Source: Shinella pollutisoli
Lineage (GTDB): Bacteria > Pseudomonadota > Alphaproteobacteria > Rhizobiales > Rhizobiaceae
Length of the DNA stretch: 64,000 nucleotides
Direction of reading: 5' to 3'
NCBI RefSeq assembly: GCF_024609765.1
Contig: NZ_JANFDG010000004.1
Coordinates: forward strand, 62,001-126,000
Of this stretch, positions 37,406-45,542 are shown piece after piece. The notes beneath the pieces are model-generated. The model did not search any database. It was not told the DNA's origin and saw only the letters and a list, made by a program, of their open reading frames with translations. Numbering within the stretch: position 1 is the first letter of the stretch; each line of letters opens with the position of its first letter. The translations under genes were made by a program, and so were the position numbers.

Positions 37406-38649
37406 GCCGCTTCCTCCGCCTCGATGCGGTCGAGCATGGCGCGCAGCATCGCCGACAGGCGGGGTGCCGCGCCGGTGACGTGGTCGGCGAGCGCGAGGTC
37501 CTCCTCCAGCAGCGACAGCGCGCCGAGCCGCGTCGCCGTCTCCGCATCGTTGGCGGCGAGCGCCCGCACCAGCGCGGCTGCCGGCAGCAGGCCGCCGAAG
37601 GCGTGGTCGAGCGCGGCGGTGGGAATGATCGGCAGGGGGCGCCGCGCACGCCGCAGCGCCACGGAGAACCAGTGGCGGCGAGCCGCGTCGGGTGCCGCGG
37701 CGACCGCGGTCGCCTGCCGGTGCCAGCGCCCGAGCCAGCGGGCCTCGACGCCGTCCTGCGCCGAGCCCGACAGGAGGCGGTGCGGCCCCGGCCTGACGAT
37801 GTCGAAGGTGAGCGCCCGCAGGTCGGCCCCCGGCTGACAGCGCACCAGCCGGTGCTCCCGGAGCGCCGGCCCGGCGACCGAGACCAGCTTCGTCTCCGGC
37901 ACCAGCCCGGTCTCGAGGAAGGCGCCGATGCCGGCGACGTCCTCCGCATGGACGTCCCAGACCGGCCGGCCGGCCGCTGCGGGATGGAGCGCGGCGAGCT
38001 GGAACCCGGCAAGCCCGTGCGGGTGGACCGGCGCGACCTTGCGGATGCGGCAGCGCGCGCCCGTGCCGCCGGCATCGACGATGTCGGCGCCGCGGTCCTG
38101 GCACAGCACGACGGGGCCGGACGCGAGCCCGGCAAGCGCCCGCAGGCCGCGGGCGAGATCCTCCTCGCGCCCGTCGAGGGCAAGGCGCGGCGGGGGTGCG
38201 TCCGGCCGGGTGTCGAGCGCCATCACGAAGATCGCCGAGGGCGTCTCGGCGGGCGCGGGGATGCGGCCGAAGGGGCGCGAGCGCAGGAGCGGCCAGAGGC
38301 CGGCGGACAGCAGCAGCGCGCGGGTCGCCGCGGGGTCGTCTCCCCTGTTCGCCGCCGTCACGTCGTATGCGTGCCGCCCGGCATCCGGCGCATGGAAGAA
38401 CAGCACGTGCGAGAGCCGCCGTCCCGGTCCGAGGTCGATCGCGGCGACCTCCCCGGAAACGGGCGCGACGAGGACGATATCCGGATCGCGGCGCGAGCGC
38501 AGCACCGGCGTGCCCTGCGCGACCCGGTCGCCCTCGGCGACCAGAAGATCGACGCGGAAATCCTCCTCCGATCGCGCCGTCAGCGCGCACTGGTCAGTAA
38601 TGATCGTTCCTATGTCGGCACCCCGGAATAGAGGAAAACGTGTCGGCAT
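37402..38649 (-). CDS. nqrA: Nqr complex subunit A, divergent
   Basis: Cytoplasmic subunit A, 415 residues (usual about 446). It has the Nqr/Rnf barrel-sandwich part (LLVAEGDRVAQGTPVL, VLVAPVSGEVAAID) and the later DVHAEDVAGIGAFLETG and GPALREHRLVR segments typical of NqrA. Sequence is clearly divergent, with Ala/Arg-rich inserts. ATG at 38649 is the first gene of the operon, about 50 nt from an FNR-type box. Role: part of the quinone-side or cytoplasmic module; in this variant unknown. Confidence 0.85.
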   Translation of the reverse strand: MPTRFPLFRGADIGTIITDQCALTARSEEDFRVDLLVAEGDRVAQGTPVLRSRRDPDIVLVAPVSGEVAAIDLGPGRRLSHVLFFHAPDAGRHAYDVTAANRGDDPAATRALLLSAGLWPLLRSRPFGRIPAPAETPSAIFVMALDTRPDAPPPRLALDGREEDLARGLRALAGLASGPVVLCQDRGADIVDAGGTGARCRIRKVAPVHPHGLAGFQLAALHPAAAGRPVWDVHAEDVAGIGAFLETGLVPETKLVSVAGPALREHRLVRCQPGADLRALTFDIVRPGPHRLLSGSAQDGVEARWLGRWHRQATAVAAAPDAARRHWFSVALRRARRPLPIIPTAALDHAFGGLLPAAALVRALAANDAETATRLGALSLLEEDLALADHVTGAAPRLSAMLRAMLDRIEAEEAA

Positions 38650-38694
38650 GACGAATCCATGATCCAGCCAAGCACAATACTGCCCCCTCCAGCC

Positions 38695-38708
38695 TTGATC
38701 TATATCAA
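38695..38708. promoter_or_regulatory. FNR/FixK-type binding site
   Basis: TTGATCTATATCAA is a perfect match to TTGAT-N4-ATCAA. Its centre is about 52 nt before nqrA and 93 nt before the cytochrome gene. Class II activation of nqrA would fit a transcript start near 38660; either or both operons may be targets. It implies induction at low oxygen by an Fnr- or FixK-like protein. Confidence 0.8.
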
Positions 38709-38794
38709 GGCTGCTTCCCCTTTTCCCCTGCACACTGGCACGATGGCGCTAGACTGGCAGCAGTCCGGCGCACCCGGAACGTTGGGAGGCAAGG

Positions 38795-39934
38795 ATGCGC
38801 CGGTTGCTGTTCTCGTTGGTCGCGCTCTGTAGCCTGTTCTCCGCCGCGGCCCTCGCGCAGACGGCGGAGGACGGCGAGGCGCCGGTCTATGTCATGCCGA
38901 AATCGGGTCCGTTCACGCCCGAGCAGATCGCCATTCCGCAGAGCCGCTTCATCGACGCCTGGGCGCGCTCCGGCCATGCGAACGCCGCTTCGGAATCCTT
39001 CGCGCACTGGAACGCCGAGGGCACCATTCCGCCGGCCTGCGCCGTCTGCCATGCCGGGGCGGGGTTCCGCTTGTTCCACGGCCTGGACGGAAGCGAGCCC
39101 GGCCTTCCGGCGCATCCCGTGCCGGTCGGCGGGGTGGTCGATTGCGAGACCTGCCATAATCCGGGCCTCGCCGCGGTCACGCAGATCGTCATGCCGAGCG
39201 GGCTGAAGCATCCGGTCACCGCGGGCGAGGCCTCGTGCATGACCTGCCACCAGGGCCGGGCTGCCGGCAGCACCGTGACGAAGGCGACCGGCGGCAAGCC
39301 GGACGACACGCCCGACCCGGCGCTCGGCTTCATCAACCCGCACTATGCCACGGCGGCCGCCACGCTGCTCGGCGGCTACGGCGGCATGGGCTACCAGTAT
39401 CCGGGGAAGACCTATTCCGGCCGCTTCCTGCACGCCAAGCCCGTCGCGACCTGCGCCTCGTGCCACGATCCGCACAGCCTGACGACGGCGGAGGAGAACT
39501 GTCTGACCTGCCACGCCTCCGGCAAGGCGGCCGACATCCGCATCGCCCGCATGAGCTTCGACGGCAGCGGCGACGTGAAGAAGGGCATAAGGCAGGACAT
39601 CGACGCCAATGCGCGCCGGCTGAAGGGCATGCTGGAGGACTATGCCGCCAGGATCGCCGGCGTGCCGCTGCTCTACGACGGCAGCCGCCACCCCTATTTC
39701 TTCGCCGACGCCAACGGCGACGGAGTGGCCGACGCGGCGGACGGCAAGCCCCTGCCCTATGCCGCCTGGACGCCGCGCCTGCTGCGGGCGGCCTACAACT
39801 GGAAATTCGTGGGCTCCGACAGGGGCATCCACGTGCACAATCCGCACTACGCCCTCGAACTGCTCCACGATTCGATGGAGGACCTCGCCGGCCCGCTGGG
39901 CATCGACTTCGCCGCGCTGGGGCTCGGCCGCTAG
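38795..39934 (+). CDS. Periplasmic five-haem cytochrome c
   Basis: Secreted multihaem cytochrome, 379 residues. Signal peptide MRRLLFSLVALCSLFSAAALA. Five CXXCH haem motifs: CAVCH, CETCH, CMTCH, CASCH and CLTCH, all in the first 260 residues. The C-terminal part (YNWKFVGSDRGIHVHNPHYA, then LELLHDSMEDL) resembles soluble multihaem cytochromes linked to reductases. No reductase lies nearby. It diverges from the nqr operon across the FNR box, so a shared low-oxygen electron route is plausible. GGGAGG precedes the ATG. Confidence 0.92.
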   Translation: MRRLLFSLVALCSLFSAAALAQTAEDGEAPVYVMPKSGPFTPEQIAIPQSRFIDAWARSGHANAASESFAHWNAEGTIPPACAVCHAGAGFRLFHGLDGSEPGLPAHPVPVGGVVDCETCHNPGLAAVTQIVMPSGLKHPVTAGEASCMTCHQGRAAGSTVTKATGGKPDDTPDPALGFINPHYATAAATLLGGYGGMGYQYPGKTYSGRFLHAKPVATCASCHDPHSLTTAEENCLTCHASGKAADIRIARMSFDGSGDVKKGIRQDIDANARRLKGMLEDYAARIAGVPLLYDGSRHPYFFADANGDGVADAADGKPLPYAAWTPRLLRAAYNWKFVGSDRGIHVHNPHYALELLHDSMEDLAGPLGIDFAALGLGR

Positions 39935-39935
39935 A

Positions 39936-39972
39936 CCGTTGCGTTCGGGATTGCGTGGAAACACACGCTCTA
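39936..39972. repeat. Fragment of the dispersed repeat, copy 3
   Basis: CCGTTGCGTTCGGGATTGCG followed by TGGAAACA and GCTCTAG resembles the central part of copies 1 and 2 (TTGCGTCCGGAGTTGCG, TGGGAACA). It fills the gap between the cytochrome and methyltransferase genes and supplies the methyltransferase stop codon. Confidence 0.5.
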
Positions 39973-40770
39973 GGAGGGCGCCGCCGGGGCGGGCGGACGC
40001 GAGGCGACGAGGATGAAGCGGCGGTAGAGCAGGGTACGCAGCCTGTTGCGCAGGTCCGCCGTCCGGCGCTGCGCCGCGGCGATCGGCGCATGCGAGCCGA
40101 CCGCCATGTCGCGGAAGCCGGCCGCTTCGAGCAGCGGCAGCACGCGCCCGGCGGTGAGCCCGTCGCCGAAGGGCAGCCGCTGCATGATGCCGGCATGGCG
40201 GTCGCTCATCGCGCCGTCATAATGGGGATCGGCGCCGACGATCCGGTCGATCGCGGCGATGGCCCGGCTCGCCAGCCGGCCGAGCCGCGTCGGCGCGGCC
40301 CAGTCGCCGTCGAAGAAGAGAAGCGTGCCGCCCGGCTTCAGCAGGCGGTACCATTCGGAAAAGGCCCGCTCCGGCGCCGTCAGCGTCCAGACGAGATGGC
40401 GGCAGACGATGGCGTCGTAGCTCTCGTCGGGCTCCATCGGGTTTTCCGCGTCGGCGAGCAGGAAGCGCAGCCCCCTGGCGCCTGCGTGCTTGCGGCGCGC
40501 GACGGCGAGCATCGCCTCGGAGAAGTCGAGCGCGGTCACCTCGTGGCCGAGCGAGAGGAGAAGGCGCGTCACCTCGCCGGTGCCGCAGGCGAGCTCCAGC
40601 ACGCGGCGCGGCGCCGGGCCGAGGCGCTCGCGGATCGCCGCCGCCCAGGCGTCGAATTCCGGCCCGTCCGGGATGCGGTGGCCGAAGGCGAGGTCGAAGG
40701 TCTCCGAGCGGCGCGACCAGTAGTCGCGGATGTCCTCCTTGAGGTGGCTGTTGGCGTGCGTGCCGAGCAT
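39970..40770 (-). CDS. Class I SAM-dependent methyltransferase
   Basis: Methyltransferase of the UbiE/Methyltransf_11 type, 266 residues. SAM-binding motif LELACGTGEVT, acidic LDFSEAML, LADAENP and LLKPGGTLLFF are all clear. The acceptor is unknown. Its ATG overlaps the pseudoazurin stop by one base, so it is the last gene of the riboswitch-controlled operon; a cobalamin- or metal-related substrate is possible but unsupported by sequence. Confidence 0.88.
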   Translation of the reverse strand: MLGTHANSHLKEDIRDYWSRRSETFDLAFGHRIPDGPEFDAWAAAIRERLGPAPRRVLELACGTGEVTRLLLSLGHEVTALDFSEAMLAVARRKHAGARGLRFLLADAENPMEPDESYDAIVCRHLVWTLTAPERAFSEWYRLLKPGGTLLFFDGDWAAPTRLGRLASRAIAAIDRIVGADPHYDGAMSDRHAGIMQRLPFGDGLTAGRVLPLLEAAGFRDMAVGSHAPIAAAQRRTADLRNRLRTLLYRRFILVASRPPAPAAPS

Positions 40771-41222
40771 CACTTCCCCTCGCCCGCGTCGATCCGGGCG
40801 AAGATGGCGTCGAAGCGCGGCCGGGCGCGGGCCGGCACCTCGACCGCGCGGATCGCCTCCGTCAGCTCCGCCTCGCCGACCTTCACCAGCATCACCATGC
40901 CCATGCCGAAATGCGGCGAGCACTTGATGCCGTAATAGCCGGGCATATCGAAGATCACCTCGATCTCCTCGTCGATCCTGCCCTTGAAGCCGGCATAGCC
41001 CTCCGGGACCATGCCGTCGATGCTCGCGGCGTTGTGGCTCCTGTTGGCGGCGATGAACTTCACGCTGTCGCCCGGCCGGATCGCCAGGAAATCCGGCTCG
41101 AACACCATGGAGCCCTTCTCGCCGCGATTGCGCATCTCGACCTCGAAGGTCTCGGCGGCGGTGGGCGCGGCATGGAAGAGTGCAGCGACGAGGGCTGCGG
41201 CGAGGATGGTCGGCTTTGTCAT
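40770..41222 (-). CDS. Pseudoazurin (type 1 copper protein)
   Basis: Periplasmic cupredoxin, 150 residues with a signal peptide (cleavage near ALA-type site at residues 20-24, TAAETFEV). Type 1 copper ligands are His63 (RSHNA), Cys101, His104 and Met109 (CSPHFGMGM), exactly the pseudoazurin spacing. Such proteins shuttle electrons to nitrite or nitrous-oxide reductases and cytochromes. The start overlaps the BtuD-like stop (ATGA), which places a copper redox protein in a B12-riboswitch operon, an unexpected combination. Confidence 0.93.
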   Translation of the reverse strand: MTKPTILAAALVAALFHAAPTAAETFEVEMRNRGEKGSMVFEPDFLAIRPGDSVKFIAANRSHNAASIDGMVPEGYAGFKGRIDEEIEVIFDMPGYYGIKCSPHFGMGMVMLVKVGEAELTEAIRAVEVPARARPRFDAIFARIDAGEGK

Positions 41223-42022
41223 CTTGCCTCTGCAACGAGCTTGAGTTTGGCGGGGCGGGGGTCGGGCCGGCGGTAGCGGATGAAGCAGCCGCCGGCGCTG
41301 TCGCGCTCGACCTCGACGGTGACGCCGAAGACGTCGTGCAGGCGCTCGGGCTCCAGCACCCTGGCCGGAGTGCCGAGCGCGACGATGCGCCCGCCCTGCA
41401 TGACGGCGATGCGGTCGCAGAACATGGCGGCGTGGTTGAGGTCGTGCAGCGCGGCGACGACGGTCAGCTCCTGCTCGCGCACGAGCTGGAGCAGGCCGAT
41501 CTGGTGGCCGATGTCGAGATGGTTGGTCGGCTCGTCGAGCAGCAGGATCGGCGCCTGCTGGGCGAGCGCGCGGGCGATGTGCAGCCGCTGGCGCTCGCCG
41601 CCGGAGAGCGTGTGCCAGAGCCGGCCGGAAAAATGCGCCATGTCGACCGCCTCCAGCGCCCGCTCGACGATGGCGTCGTCGGCCCGCGACCACGGCGTCA
41701 GCGCGCCGAGATGCGGCGTGCGGCCGAGCTCGACGGCCTGGCGGGCGGTGATGCGCTCGGTCGTCTCCGCCTGCTGCTCGACGAAGGCGATGCGCCGGGC
41801 GACCGCCTGGCGGCCGTGGGCGGAAAGCGGCTGGCCGTCGAGCCTCACCGTGCCGGCGAGCGGCCGGCGGATGCCCGAAAGCAGCGCCATCAGGCTGGTC
41901 TTGCCGGAGCCGTTCGGGCCGATGATGCCGAGGAACTCGCCGGGACGCACGTCGAGCGAGACGTCCGTGAGGATGGCGGCGCCGCCGGCCGACCAGAAGA
42001 GGCCTTCCGCCGCAAGCGTCAT
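41219..42022 (-). CDS. btuD: ABC transporter ATPase, BtuD/FecE type
   Basis: ATPase of a metal-chelate importer, 267 residues. Walker A GPNGSGKTS, signature LSGGERQR, Walker B LLLDEPTNHLD, switch His in ALHDLNHA. ATG overlaps the permease stop (ATGA). Family members serve siderophores, haem or cobalamin; the upstream cobalamin riboswitch points to a corrinoid. Confidence 0.93.
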   Translation of the reverse strand: MTLAAEGLFWSAGGAAILTDVSLDVRPGEFLGIIGPNGSGKTSLMALLSGIRRPLAGTVRLDGQPLSAHGRQAVARRIAFVEQQAETTERITARQAVELGRTPHLGALTPWSRADDAIVERALEAVDMAHFSGRLWHTLSGGERQRLHIARALAQQAPILLLDEPTNHLDIGHQIGLLQLVREQELTVVAALHDLNHAAMFCDRIAVMQGGRIVALGTPARVLEPERLHDVFGVTVEVERDSAGGCFIRYRRPDPRPAKLKLVAEAR

Positions 42023-43047
42023 GTCGCCGACCTCCTCTGGCTGAGGATGAGCGCGAAGGCCGGCGCGCCGAACAGCGCCGTGATGACGCCGATCGGCAGC
42101 ACCTGGCCGGGGATGATGATGCGCGACAGCACGTCGGCCGCGATCATGAAGACGGCGCCGATCAGCGCGGAGGCCGGCAGCAGCAGGCCGTGCCGGACGC
42201 CGACGACCATGCGCGCGGCATGCGGGATGACGAGGCCGACGAACCCGATCGAGCCGACGATGGAGACCATGACGGCCGTCATCAGCGCCGAGACGGCGAT
42301 CAGCACGGCGTAGACGCGGCGCACCGGGATGCCGAGGGCGGCGGCCGATTCCGTGCCGAAGGTGAAGGCGTCGAGCGCGCGGGCATGCCACAGGCAGACG
42401 AGGAGGCCGGCGAGCGCGACCGGCAGCGCCAGCCAGACATCCGGCCAGCGCACGCCGGACAGGTTGCCGAGCAGCCAGAACATGATGCCGCGCGCCTGCT
42501 CGGCATTGGCCGCCTTGGTGACGATGAAGGAGGTGAGCGCGTTGAAGAGCTGCGAGCCGGCGACGCCGGCGAGGATGATCGCGCCGGTGCCGCGCCCGGC
42601 GCGGACGGCCAGGGCGGCGACGAGGCCGAAGGCGACCAGCGCGCCGAGGAAGGCGCCGGCCGGCAGCGTCAGCATGCCGGCCCCGAGCCCGAGGATCGCG
42701 ACGCCAACCGCGCCCGTCGAGGCGCCGGCGGAGATGCCGAGAATGTAGGGGTCGGCGAGCGCATTGCGCAGCAGCGACTGCAGGATGACGCCGGAAAGCG
42801 CCAGCGCCGAGCCGCAGCAGGCGGCCACCACCGCCCGGCTCAGCCGGTAGTTCCAGATGATGCCCTCGTCGATCGGCTCGAGCGCGTGGCCCGCCTGCCA
42901 GAGGCGGTTCGCCACCGTCTTGCCGACGACGTCGAGCGGGATCGCGGTCTCGCCGACCGCCGCGCCGAGGCCGAGGGCCGCGACGAGGAGCGCGAGCGCC
43001 GCGAAGGCGGCGCCCGTGCGAAGCAGGATGGGATGGTCCGCGGTCAC
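42019..43047 (-). CDS. btuC: ABC transporter permease, BtuC/FecCD type
   Basis: FecCD-family permease, 342 residues with about ten membrane helices. Typical blocks are RLSRAVVAACCGSALALSG, LADPYILGISAGAS and GFVGLVIPHAARM. The GTG at 43047 overlaps the binding-protein stop (GTGA). Middle gene of the importer. Confidence 0.93.
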   Translation of the reverse strand: MTADHPILLRTGAAFAALALLVAALGLGAAVGETAIPLDVVGKTVANRLWQAGHALEPIDEGIIWNYRLSRAVVAACCGSALALSGVILQSLLRNALADPYILGISAGASTGAVGVAILGLGAGMLTLPAGAFLGALVAFGLVAALAVRAGRGTGAIILAGVAGSQLFNALTSFIVTKAANAEQARGIMFWLLGNLSGVRWPDVWLALPVALAGLLVCLWHARALDAFTFGTESAAALGIPVRRVYAVLIAVSALMTAVMVSIVGSIGFVGLVIPHAARMVVGVRHGLLLPASALIGAVFMIAADVLSRIIIPGQVLPIGVITALFGAPAFALILSQRRSAT

Positions 43048-44090
43048 TTCGCCAGGCCGGCCTTCTCGACCGCGTCGGCGAGCACCTCGATGCCCTCGAT
43101 GGTGCGGATCGTCGGGTTCATCGCCTGCGCGTCCATGTCGACGACATGGCCGTTCCTGACCGCCGGCATCAGGCTCGCGACCGGGTCGGACTTCAGGAAC
43201 TGGTGCTTGACGGCGACGTCGTCGGCGGGGAAGCGGCGGCGTTCCATCTTGCCGGCGACGATGATCGTCGGGTCGGCCTTGGCGATCGTCTCCCAGCCGA
43301 CCGTCGGCCATTCCTCCTCGCTGTCGATGACGTTCCTGATGCCGAGCGCCGACATGATGTAGCCCGGCGCGCCGTTCTTGCCGGCGACGTAGGGATCGAT
43401 GTCGAGCTCGGCGCTGGAGAACCAGAAGACGGCGGAGAGCTTGCCGTCGGCCGAGGCGATCTTGCGGCGGGCCGCCTCCTCGCGCGCCTTCAGCTCGGCG
43501 ATCAGCGCCTCGCCGCGCTCCTGCACGTCGAAGATCTGCGCGAGCTCGGCGATCTCCTGGTAGATCAGGTCCATGGTGAAGACGGTGTGGCGCACGCCGT
43601 CGCCGCCGCCGGTATTGTCCTTGCCGACGCAATCGGCGGGCGAGGTGTAGACCGGAATCTTCAGCTCCTCGAACTGCTCGGGCGTCGCGACGATGCCCTC
43701 GGGGCCGACGTGCCACTGGAACTGCGCCGTCACGAGGTCCGGCTTCTTGGCGACCACGCTCTCGAAGCTCGGGTCGTTGTCGGCGAGGCGCTCGACCTTG
43801 GCGTTCGCCTCCTCGTAGCCGGCGATGACCGGGCCGATCCACACGGCCGTGCCGGCCACGCGGTCGGCGAGGCCGAGCAGGTAGAGGATCTCGGTCGAGC
43901 TCTGGCCGATCGAGACGGCGCGCTCGGGGGCCTTCTCGACGGTGACGGGGCGGCCGCAGTTTTCGAGCGTCAGCGGATATTGCGTCCCGGCGGCGCGGGC
44001 GGCGCCGGCGGCGAGGACGAGCGCGGCGGCGGTGCCGGCCACGAGCGAAACGAGCGATGCGGCGCGTGGCGCCGCGGAAAGGATGGTCAT
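43044..44090 (-). CDS. btuF: Periplasmic corrinoid/metal-chelate-binding protein
   Basis: Type III periplasmic binding protein, 348 residues with a signal sequence ending near AARAA (about residue 34). The mature part begins YPLTLENCGRPVTVEKAPER, followed by the family's IGQSSTEILYLLGLADRV. The ligand is taken to be cobalamin or another corrinoid from the riboswitch upstream. The ATG has GGGAGAAA before it. First gene of the operon btuF-btuC-btuD-pseudoazurin-methyltransferase. Confidence 0.92.
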   Translation of the reverse strand: MTILSAAPRAASLVSLVAGTAAALVLAAGAARAAGTQYPLTLENCGRPVTVEKAPERAVSIGQSSTEILYLLGLADRVAGTAVWIGPVIAGYEEANAKVERLADNDPSFESVVAKKPDLVTAQFQWHVGPEGIVATPEQFEELKIPVYTSPADCVGKDNTGGGDGVRHTVFTMDLIYQEIAELAQIFDVQERGEALIAELKAREEAARRKIASADGKLSAVFWFSSAELDIDPYVAGKNGAPGYIMSALGIRNVIDSEEEWPTVGWETIAKADPTIIVAGKMERRRFPADDVAVKHQFLKSDPVASLMPAVRNGHVVDMDAQAMNPTIRTIEGIEVLADAVEKAGLAK

Positions 44091-44257
44091 GGGTTTCTCC
44101 CGGATGAGTGAAAGCGACGGGGCTAGCCGATGCGCCGACAGGGGCGGATCGATCGCGGTCGGGAGAAAACGGACGGATATCTGCCGCGGGGGGCAGCCGG
44201 AATCGTCATGGCGTCTCCTGTTCCGGGCATCCCCGCCCGTGACTGGGATTGTTGCTC

Positions 44258-44461
44258 TGACGGCAGGTCTCCTGGCTCACGGATATCTGCGGCCTGTCTG
44301 CCTTCCCGCGGCCGGGCCGCAGTGGCATGACGCGCGGAGGCGTCACGAGGACAGGCGGCAATCCGCCTACAGTTGCGGGGGCAGCCACGGAATGGGTCCC
44401 TGTTGGGTCGTCCGCACCGTGTTCCCTATTAATCCCCTGGGAGTCATCCCTCGGGGAACCG
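44258..44461 (-). promoter_or_regulatory. Cobalamin (AdoCbl) riboswitch
   Basis: Leader RNA of about 200 nt read leftward. It contains the B12 box GAGCCAGGAGACCTGCC (44278-44262), the conserved GCCACTG (44326-44320), CGGGAAGGC before it, and the CAACTG/GGCGGATTGCCGCC stem region. The first strand (CGGTTCCCCGAGGGATGA) starts near 44461. About 170 nt lie between the B12 box and the btuF start, with a CTGCC/GGCAG hairpin that could be the expression platform. B12 would switch the operon off. Confidence 0.92.
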
Positions 44462-44568
44462 TCGGGGACCAGATAAAGGGCGGCGGCGCATACCGTCAAG
44501 CCCAAAGAACGGCGCGCGGCTTTCGCACCGGCGGTTCCCGGACCCCGGCAGGCGAGTCTGCGGGCCCG

Positions 44569-45450
44569 CTACCGGAAGACGTCCTGGTCGCGTTGCGCGG
44601 CCTCCGCGATCGCCGCGAAGACCAGCCGGACGCGCTCGACCCTCCGCAGGTCGTTGTGGAACGACATCCAGTAGGACCGCGTCAGCACCGTGTCGGGCAG
44701 GATCGGCCTCAGGCCGGGATGCGAGACGGCCATGAACTTCGGCAGGACGCCGATGGCGGCCCCGCTCGCGATGGTCTGCATCTGGGCGGCGATGCTGCTG
44801 CTCTTGATCTGCGGGCGCAGGTTCCTGCCGAGTGAGCGCATGTAGTCGAGCTCGTCCGTGTGCAGGAGCTGGTCGATGTAGCCGCACAGGCGATGGGCCT
44901 GCAGGTCCTGCGCCGCGCGCGGCGTTCCCGCGCGCTCCAGATAGCCGGGGCTGCCGTAGAATTGCAGCGCGTAGTCCGTCAGCTTGCGGAAGGTCAGGTC
45001 GCCCGCGGTCGGGCGGTCGAGCGTGATCGCGATGTCCACCTCCCGGTCGGCGAGCGAGAAGTTCCGGGGAAGGGCCACCAGCTCGATCGAGATTTCCGGG
45101 TAGAGATCGACGATCGCGCCGATATTGGCGGCGAGATAGCTGACGCCGAGCCCCTCCGGCGCGCCGATGGTGACCGATCCGGTGCGGATGGCCCGCGCCT
45201 CGTCGATGGCGGCCATGTCCCTGATCAGCGTCGTCTCCACCTTCTCCGCCGTGCGGCGGAGCTTCGATCCCGCATCCGTGATCCTGAGGCGCCGGCCCGC
45301 GCGATGGAAGAGGTCGACGCCGATCGTCGCCTCCAGTTGCGACAGCCGGCGCGACACGGTCGAATGATCGCATTCGAGCGCGCGCGCCGCGTCGACGATC
45401 GTCCCCTGCCGGGCGACGGCGAGGAAAAGCCGGAGGTCGTCCCAATCCAT
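44569..45450 (-). CDS. LysR-family transcriptional regulator
   Basis: LysR regulator, 293 residues from the ATG at 45450 (MDWDDLRLF), the usual start context for this subgroup; an upstream extension to 45516 is less likely. Helix-turn-helix at about 16-36 (GTIVDAARALECDHSTVSRR). The effector domain follows. It diverges from the GMC oxidoreductase gene over 92 nt and probably controls it. The 118 nt between its stop and the riboswitch hold no recognised feature besides the leader promoter. Confidence 0.9.
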   Translation of the reverse strand: MDWDDLRLFLAVARQGTIVDAARALECDHSTVSRRLSQLEATIGVDLFHRAGRRLRITDAGSKLRRTAEKVETTLIRDMAAIDEARAIRTGSVTIGAPEGLGVSYLAANIGAIVDLYPEISIELVALPRNFSLADREVDIAITLDRPTAGDLTFRKLTDYALQFYGSPGYLERAGTPRAAQDLQAHRLCGYIDQLLHTDELDYMRSLGRNLRPQIKSSSIAAQMQTIASGAAIGVLPKFMAVSHPGLRPILPDTVLTRSYWMSFHNDLRRVERVRLVFAAIAEAAQRDQDVFR

Positions 45451-45542
45451 CCTGCACCCGTTTGCGCATAGCGAAAGTGCATTTCTACATGTTGCCTCCG
45501 TGCCGGCAATGGGCAAGATGGGGGATGAGCGGGGAGGAGATC

